Shown here: positions 58,987-64,000 of the stretch, one piece after another
Layout of the letters: every line of letters begins with the position of its first letter
Position numbering within the stretch: the stretch's first letter is position 1
Assembly: GCA_041920415.1 (NCBI GenBank)
Contig: JBHGYD010000031.1
Span: 124,001 to 188,000, forward strand
Direction: 5' to 3'
From: JBHGYD01 sp041920415
GTDB lineage: Bacteria > Bacillota > Bacilli > Bacillales > Anoxybacillaceae
Length of the DNA stretch: 64,000 nucleotides
Translations under genes and position numbers: made by a program
The notes under the pieces: generated by a model
What the model was told of the DNA's origin: nothing
The model's database searches: none
Seen by the model: the letters and a program-made list of their open reading frames with translations, nothing else

Positions 58987-59658
58987 TTATGTCCAACGAT
59001 GATTTTTTCGCCAATTAATCATTCTTCCAAGAAACACAATGAGTATGGCTGTGATAAATGGGAGGATGGACCGTAATGAAGCAGCGCCGTCATATATATA
59101 TTGGATGCGCTCTTCCTCAACCATCATTTTTCCGGCCGTGTAAGCTAAAATCGCTGCGCCAATATAAATAAGGAAGGGGTACCGTTCCATTGAATAAAGA
59201 ATGAATTTACTGCCTAAAATGATAATCGGAACGGAAATGAGAAAACCGAAAACTACGAGAAAAGTATGACCATCTGCTGCTCCAGCAATCGCAATGACAT
59301 TGTCTAATCCCATCACAATATCTGCTGTTACAATTGTTTGTACCGCTTTCCAAAGTGAAGTTTCAGGTTTGACATGGGCGGTCGTTTCATCTTTTTGAAT
59401 CAAAAGTTTTAAAGAAATCCAAAGTAACATGCATCCGCCTATAAACTGCAAAAAAGGAATTTTCAACAAAACGACAACTGCTGCTGTTAAGAAAATACGG
59501 ACGATGATCGCTAACGTCGTTCCGAGAACAATCGCAGCATTTCGTTTATGCTCCGGCAAATTGCGGCTTGCTAAGGCAATGACAACTGCATTATCTCCAC
59601 CAAGAATCATATCAATGCCGATGATGAGAAGGATCGATGTTATATATTCACTCATCAT
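58987..59658 (-). CDS. yjbE: TerC family membrane protein (YjbE-like metal exporter)
   Basis: 223-residue TerC-family protein with about seven helices. The family signatures IDMILGGDNAVVIALAS and TADIVMGLDNVIAIAG, each with an Asp-Asn pair, are expected metal-coordinating sites. TerC proteins of Bacillus are linked to manganese export/metalation of secreted enzymes; substrate here is inferred. ATG at 59658 (ATG ATG) after GAGGGACATGA. No yybP-ykoY manganese riboswitch recognised upstream. Confidence 0.9.
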   Translation of the reverse strand: MMSEYITSILLIIGIDMILGGDNAVVIALASRNLPEHKRNAAIVLGTTLAIIVRIFLTAAVVVLLKIPFLQFIGGCMLLWISLKLLIQKDETTAHVKPETSLWKAVQTIVTADIVMGLDNVIAIAGAADGHTFLVVFGFLISVPIIILGSKFILYSMERYPFLIYIGAAILAYTAGKMMVEEERIQYIYDGAASLRSILPFITAILIVFLGRMINWRKNHRWT

Positions 59659-59872
59659 TCATGTCCCTCATTTCTTTTTCTTTCAACATCATTATAGTAG
59701 GACATGTTTCATTTCATAACTAATTTTTAAAAATGGGGTTTTTTTTATTTCCCTTCTTACGTTTTTTATCATAAAATAGAAGTACAAGACATATTCTTGT
59801 ATTTAAAGAGAATTTCTCGGGGGTAAAAAAGTCCCTTCAACTTCAGCCTTTTGGGAAGGGAGAGTTGGCAAA

Positions 59873-60547
59873 ATGGAAATGGAACGCATTAACGAGCATA
59901 CGGTTAAGTTTTATATTTCATACGTTGATATAGAGGAACGCGGTTTTGACCGAGAAGAAATTTGGTATAACCGCGAACGAAGCGAAGAATTGTTTTGGGA
60001 AATGATGGATGAGGTCCATAGCGAAGGAGATTTTTCACTCGAAGGACCGCTTTGGATTCAAGTGCAGGCGCTTGACAAAGGACTTGAAGTGCTTGTTACG
60101 AAGGCACAGCTATCGAAAGACGGTAGCAAATTAGAACTCCCGCTTCCGGAAGAGAAATTGCGCGAGTTCCCTGTTGACGAAAAAATCGAAGAGTTGCTTG
60201 ACCATCACTTCCATGTTGAAAGAGAGAATGACCTATTGCTAGATGAAGACGAAGAAACTCTTCATTTCACGATTTCTTTCAAAGATATTGAAGATTTAAT
60301 TTCACTAGCACACCGTGCTGACTTTACGAATGTAAAAAACCGTCTATTTCAATTTGAAGGTCGCTATTATTTGTTTGTTGAATTCGATGAAGACTATACG
60401 GAGCATGAAATTGATAACTGGTTAAGTTTATTATTAGAGTATGGAACCGACTCACAATTGACCATTTATCGTTTGGAGGAGTACGGAAAAGAAATTATTC
60501 ATGAGAACGCGTTAGCGACATTAGCTAAACATTTTCCGTTAAAGTGA
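59873..60547 (+). CDS. mecA: Adaptor protein MecA
   Basis: 224-residue adaptor that delivers ComK and other proteins to ClpC/ClpP and also regulates Spx-dependent transcription. N-terminal ERINEHTVKFYISYVDIEERGFDREEIWYNRERSEELFW is nearly the B. subtilis sequence (substrate binding), acidic linker around residue 120, and C-terminal ClpC-binding domain. ATG after GGGAAGGGAG; long leader from 59659 with a GC-poor promoter region. Own terminator. Confidence 0.97.
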   Translation: MEMERINEHTVKFYISYVDIEERGFDREEIWYNRERSEELFWEMMDEVHSEGDFSLEGPLWIQVQALDKGLEVLVTKAQLSKDGSKLELPLPEEKLREFPVDEKIEELLDHHFHVERENDLLLDEDEETLHFTISFKDIEDLISLAHRADFTNVKNRLFQFEGRYYLFVEFDEDYTEHEIDNWLSLLLEYGTDSQLTIYRLEEYGKEIIHENALATLAKHFPLK

Positions 60548-60582
60548 ACGCCGATTTCAGTTGTTGAAATCGGCGTTTTCTT
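60547..60582 (+). terminator. Terminator after mecA
   Basis: AACGCCGATTTCA / TGAAATCGGCGTT, 13-bp perfect stem (60547-60559, 60565-60577), then TTCTTC. Confidence 0.93.
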
Positions 60583-60615
60583 CGAGAATAAATCTTAATG
60601 GTCAGGTGAAAATCA

Positions 60616-62127
60616 TTGCGAAATACGTTGCAAGTTCTCATTTTCGTTCTTTTTCTTAGTATTTTACTGTTCTTCACGAAAGATTATTGGAAAGGTTGGC
60701 TTCTTGGTTCTCTCAGCCTTCTGATTACATGTTCCGTTATTTTTATTGCTTTTGTGATTTCTTTAGAAAATCGCCGTCCAGCGCAAACATTAACATGGCT
60801 TGTGGTATTGGGCAGCTTTCCGCTCGTCGGGTTCTTCTTTTATATTATGTTTGGGAGAAATTATCGAAAGCAGCGGCTTTTCAAAAAGAAGGCGATGCTG
60901 GATGAGCAAACGTTTTTAAAGTTTGAAGGACAACGAGAGTTTAACATACAGCAGATGAGCTATATGGGGGAACACCAGCAGCCGCTGCTCCGCCTTGCTC
61001 ATCGCCTAGGTAAAAGCCCTGTTTCCTTAGCAACGGAAACAAAAGTACTGACGAATGGAGAAGAAACATTTTCGACGATTTTTGCCGAATTACAAAAAGC
61101 GACTCACCATATTCATCTAGAATACTATATCGTTAGACACGATGGGGTAGGACAACAGCTAAAAGAAATTTTAATTGAAAAAGCAAAGAAAGGGGTTCAT
61201 GTTCGGTTTCTTTACGATGCGGTCGGAAGTTGGAAACTTTCGAAAACGTATATTCAAGAATTGCGCGAGGCCGGAGTAGAAATGGTTCCGTTCTCTCCGG
61301 TGCGCCTACCGTTTTTAAATAATAAAATTAATTTCCGCAATCATCGAAAAATCATTGTTATTGATGGAACAGTTGGATTTGTCGGGGGATTAAATATCGG
61401 AGACGAGTATTTAGGAAAGAACGAATATTTTGGTTTTTGGCGCGATACGCATTTATGGATTCGAGGTGAAGCGGTCCGCACGTTGCAGCTCATTTTCTTG
61501 CAAGACTGGTATTATATGACCGGAGAAACGTTGTTGACATTGAATTATTTGTCGCCAACGCTTGTTTACAGCAATGAAACAGGAGGCGTGCAACTCATTG
61601 CCGGCGGACCGGATAATGAATGGGAAGTGATTAAACATTTGTTTTTTGCAATGATTACATCTGCAAAAAAATCGATTTGGATTGCTTCTCCGTATTTTAT
61701 ACCGGACGAAGATATTTTCACCGCTTTAAAAGTAGCAGCGTTGAGCGGTATTGATGTTCGCATTCTTGCCCCGAAACGACCTGATAAAAAAATTGTCTTT
61801 TATGCGTCACGATCGTATTTTCCAGAGCTTTTGGAGGCTGGAGTGAAAATTTACGAATATAACAAAGGCTTTTTACACAGCAAAATCATTATTGTCGACG
61901 GAGAGCTTGCTTCCATTGGAACGGCCAACATGGATATGCGCAGCTTTCACCTCAATTTTGAAGTGAACGCCTTTTTATATCACACAGAAAGCACAAAAAC
62001 GCTTGTTAATGATTTTCTTCAAGACCTTGAAGATTCGACATGTATTCAGTACGAGATATTTAAAAAACGTCCGTTTACGATTCGCGTCGTCGAATCGGTA
62101 TCAAGGTTGTTATCACCGTTATTATAA
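60616..62127 (+). CDS. cls: Cardiolipin synthase
   Basis: 503-residue phospholipase D-type enzyme joining two phosphatidylglycerol molecules in the membrane. Two N-terminal helices (LQVLIFVLFLSILLFF and SLLITCSVIFIAFVISL), then two HKD motifs: NHRKIIVIDG (about residue 240) and LHSKIIIVDG (about 420). Typical length. TTG start at 60616 after CAGGTGA. Between mecA and coiA, an addition relative to B. subtilis order. Confidence 0.95.
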   Translation: MRNTLQVLIFVLFLSILLFFTKDYWKGWLLGSLSLLITCSVIFIAFVISLENRRPAQTLTWLVVLGSFPLVGFFFYIMFGRNYRKQRLFKKKAMLDEQTFLKFEGQREFNIQQMSYMGEHQQPLLRLAHRLGKSPVSLATETKVLTNGEETFSTIFAELQKATHHIHLEYYIVRHDGVGQQLKEILIEKAKKGVHVRFLYDAVGSWKLSKTYIQELREAGVEMVPFSPVRLPFLNNKINFRNHRKIIVIDGTVGFVGGLNIGDEYLGKNEYFGFWRDTHLWIRGEAVRTLQLIFLQDWYYMTGETLLTLNYLSPTLVYSNETGGVQLIAGGPDNEWEVIKHLFFAMITSAKKSIWIASPYFIPDEDIFTALKVAALSGIDVRILAPKRPDKKIVFYASRSYFPELLEAGVKIYEYNKGFLHSKIIIVDGELASIGTANMDMRSFHLNFEVNAFLYHTESTKTLVNDFLQDLEDSTCIQYEIFKKRPFTIRVVESVSRLLSPLL

Positions 62128-62132
62128 ATGAC

Positions 62133-62162
62133 GCTCGAGCAATCCACTCGAGCTTTTTCTTT
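62133..62162 (+). terminator. Terminator after cls
   Basis: GCTCGAG / CTCGAGC stem (62133-62139, 62147-62153), 7-nt loop, then TTTTTCTTTTT. Confidence 0.9.
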
Positions 62163-62235
62163 TTGTTAAAAAGGCAGGAGTTCGATAGGATGGAAGCGAA
62201 TTTGATCACTATCAATAACGAAAGGAAGTGGACTT

Positions 62236-63435
62236 TTGCTTGTCGCGTTATTAAAGAATGGACAATCGATTTCGCTCGTTGACCGTTGGACAAGAGAACA
62301 ACTAATGGACTTAAAAAACAAAGAAACTTTTTTTTGTCCAGCTTGTGAAAACGAAGTAATTTTAAAGCTAGGAAATCGACGAATTGCTCATTTTGCTCAT
62401 AAAAAAGAAGGTGTGTGTGCGTTTGAGCATGAAGCGGAATCGTCTTATCATTTAGCCGGAAAAACCGATTTATTTCATTGGTTACAAAAGCAATCCATAA
62501 CAGTGAAACTAGAACCGTATTTACATTCGATTCAACAGCGTCCCGATCTTCTTGTCATGAATAAGGAACGAATGTATGCACTTGAATATCAATGTTCAAC
62601 GATTAGCGAGAACTTGTTTCAAAAGCGTAACACCCATTATAAAAAAGTGGGGATACGACCAATTTGGGTGATAGGTGCTCATCACCTTCAGCGCCTGTCT
62701 ACGTATCGTTTCAGACTGCCGCGGTTTCAATGGTTATTTGCGCAATACGTTTCTTTCTCTTCTCCGCAACCCCTTATTTTCTATTATTGTTCACAAACAA
62801 AACGAGTGTTCCGTCTTGTGCACCTCATTCCTTTTTCTCCGTATTATACGTTCTCTGTTCCTGTTATCGAAAAGTTGAAGGATCTTCATTTCTATGATTT
62901 CCTTTCCTATCCGTCTGTATCATTGCCGTCATCGTTTTGGAATGAATGGTTATCGCAAAAGAAAAAGTGGCGATTAACGTTTACAATGTACCAAAACAAA
63001 ATGAATCGTTCCATCTGTTCCGATTTTTATCATCACCATATCCTTCCCGCTTTGTTTCCCTCTGAAGCAGGTTGGCCGCTTACACATAGCTATTTATTTG
63101 AAACACCCGCGTTTATTTGGCAAACATATATATTACTTTCCCTCTCTACAAATCAACAACCTATTTCCCTTTCTTCGATTTATGCGTTTATAAAAAGAAA
63201 AATAACCGACGGGAGAATAACGGTGCGGAAACTTCCGCTTGCCAATGCATATCATTATACGCGGGTCGTTTATGAATATTTACAATTATTGACGCAACTA
63301 GGTTATATTCAGTGGAAAAATCGAAACACGTTACAACAAATCCAACCATGGACGTTTCCAAAAACAATCGAAGAAGCGTTCAATGAAGATAAACGGTTGC
63401 TTGAGATGATCCAAATAAAATCCCTTCAATTTTAG
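62236..63435 (+). CDS. coiA: Competence protein CoiA
   Basis: 399-residue competence-induced protein with a nuclease-like fold, needed for recombination of taken-up DNA in Bacillus and Streptococcus. N-terminal metal knuckle CPACENEVILKLGNRRIAHFAHK, then the PD-(D/E)xK-like RPDLLVMNKERMYALEYQCSTIS with Asp and Glu-x-Gln as candidate catalytic residues. TTG start at 62236 after AAAGGAAGTGG. Gene order mecA-coiA-pepF follows Bacillus. No ComK box was recognised upstream. Confidence 0.92.
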   Translation: MLVALLKNGQSISLVDRWTREQLMDLKNKETFFCPACENEVILKLGNRRIAHFAHKKEGVCAFEHEAESSYHLAGKTDLFHWLQKQSITVKLEPYLHSIQQRPDLLVMNKERMYALEYQCSTISENLFQKRNTHYKKVGIRPIWVIGAHHLQRLSTYRFRLPRFQWLFAQYVSFSSPQPLIFYYCSQTKRVFRLVHLIPFSPYYTFSVPVIEKLKDLHFYDFLSYPSVSLPSSFWNEWLSQKKKWRLTFTMYQNKMNRSICSDFYHHHILPALFPSEAGWPLTHSYLFETPAFIWQTYILLSLSTNQQPISLSSIYAFIKRKITDGRITVRKLPLANAYHYTRVVYEYLQLLTQLGYIQWKNRNTLQQIQPWTFPKTIEEAFNEDKRLLEMIQIKSLQF

Positions 63436-63499
63436 AGGGAAATCGAGAGAAAAAGCGAATACTACTACATGCATACATTTTTTAAAGGAGGTTTCATTG

Positions 63500-64000
63500 A
63501 TGGCCGAAAAGAAAACGGCTAAATCATTACCAACGCGTAACGAAATTCCGATTGAAGATACGTGGCGACTCGAAGATATTTTCCCAACGGATGAGGCGTG
63601 GGAACAAGAGTTTCAAGAAGTGAAAAAGATGATTCCGAAATTGTCTGATTACCAAGGACGATTAGGGGAATCAGCCGATGTTCTTTACGAAGCGTTGCAA
63701 TATCAAGATGAAGTGTCGATGCGCCTTGAAAAATTGTATACATATGCGCATATGCGCTATGACCAAGATACAACCAATGCGTTTTATCAAAGTCTTAACG
63801 ATCGCGCGACTAGTCTTTATAGTGAAGCATCGAGTGCGATGGCATTTATTGTGCCAGAAATTTTAGCGATCGATGAAGCAAAGGTAAAATCATTCCTTGA
63901 AGAAAAAGAAGAATTAAAGTTATATGAGCATGCGTTAGACGAGATCAATCGGCAACGCCCGCATGTTTTATCAGCGAAAGAAGAGGCATTGCTTGCCCAA
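63500..64000 (+). CDS. pepF: Oligoendopeptidase F PepF (3' end cut off)
   Basis: Start of an M3-family oligopeptidase: MAEKKTAKSLPTRNEIPIED, then TWRLEDIFPTDEAWEQEF, typical N-terminus of PepF (B. subtilis yjbG). Open for 167 codons to the window end; the zinc motif HEMGH lies beyond it. ATG at 63500 with AAAGGAGG at 63485-63491. Follows coiA by about 65 bp on the same strand. Cytoplasmic, degrades peptides of about 6-18 residues in known members. Confidence 0.93.
   Translation, partial: MAEKKTAKSLPTRNEIPIEDTWRLEDIFPTDEAWEQEFQEVKKMIPKLSDYQGRLGESADVLYEALQYQDEVSMRLEKLYTYAHMRYDQDTTNAFYQSLNDRATSLYSEASSAMAFIVPEILAIDEAKVKSFLEEKEELKLYEHALDEINRQRPHVLSAKEEALLAQ

Overview
The window looks like the chromosome of a low-GC, moderately thermophilic Bacillaceae member, probably of the Anoxybacillus/Geobacillus group. 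Three things point that way: Bacillus-type ribosome binding sites with frequent GTG/TTG starts; gene order closely following the Bacillus subtilis yitS-yitW / argC-argF / yjzC-yjzD-yjaU / fabH-fabF / yjaZ-yjbA / trpS / opp / spx / yjbE / mecA / coiA / pepF region; and a clpB gene, which B. subtilis lacks. The genus is inferred from memory of gene order, not from a search.

Layout. 1-2480: 3' part of a BMP-family binding lipoprotein gene and a transmembrane chemoreceptor. 2509-7075: yit block (DUF3941 mini-protein, DegV, YitT, two small proteins, HAD phosphatase, esterase, MIP18/DUF59 protein). About 7.08-31.4 kb: a nitrate-respiration, NO-handling and molybdenum-cofactor island placed where B. 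subtilis joins yitW to the arg genes. It holds a DUF2249-DUF2249-heme-copper-like membrane protein-DUF59 operon, a Cys-less Crp/Fnr regulator, quinol NO reductase, a third DUF2249 gene, mobA, a radical SAM/SPASM protein, narK, a hemerythrin-like protein, narGHJI, fnr, modB-moaA, ric/scdA, a frameshifted soluble chemoreceptor, moeA-mobB-moaE-moaD and ywiC. 31.6-41.2 kb: argCJBD-carAB-argF. 41.3-46.1 kb: yjzC, a structured repeat element, clpB behind a CtsR box, yjzD, yjaU and a small gene with a duplicated start region. 46.2-50.5 kb: fabH-fabF, yjaZ, a small membrane protein, yjbA. 50.5-58.3 kb: trpS with its T-box leader and oppABCDF. 58.3-64 kb: spxA, yjbE, mecA, cls, coiA and the 5' end of pepF.

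How it works together. At least nine island promoters carry a TGTGA-N6-TCACA (FNR/Crp-type) palindrome, nearly all centred about 41.5 bp before a predicted start site. The island encodes both an oxygen-sensing Fnr (C-terminal Cys-x2-Cys-x4-Cys) and a second Crp/Fnr protein without those cysteines. The picture is a self-contained anaerobic regulon: NarK moves nitrate/nitrite, NarGHI reduces nitrate, the Moa/Moe/Mob proteins and ModB supply molybdenum cofactor, and NorZ, Ric and the hemerythrin- and DUF2249-type proteins deal with NO and nitrosative damage. No nitrite reductase gene lies in the window.

Points most worth a second look: an IS605/TnpB-type right end resembling an omega RNA wedged between narJ and narI without tnpB; the pseudo-threefold membrane protein next to DUF2249 and DUF59 genes; the chemoreceptor broken by two single-base shifts under an intact FNR promoter; an 87-bp tandem duplication that copied a gene's own ribosome binding site and start codon into its reading frame; and a folded repeat element upstream of clpB.
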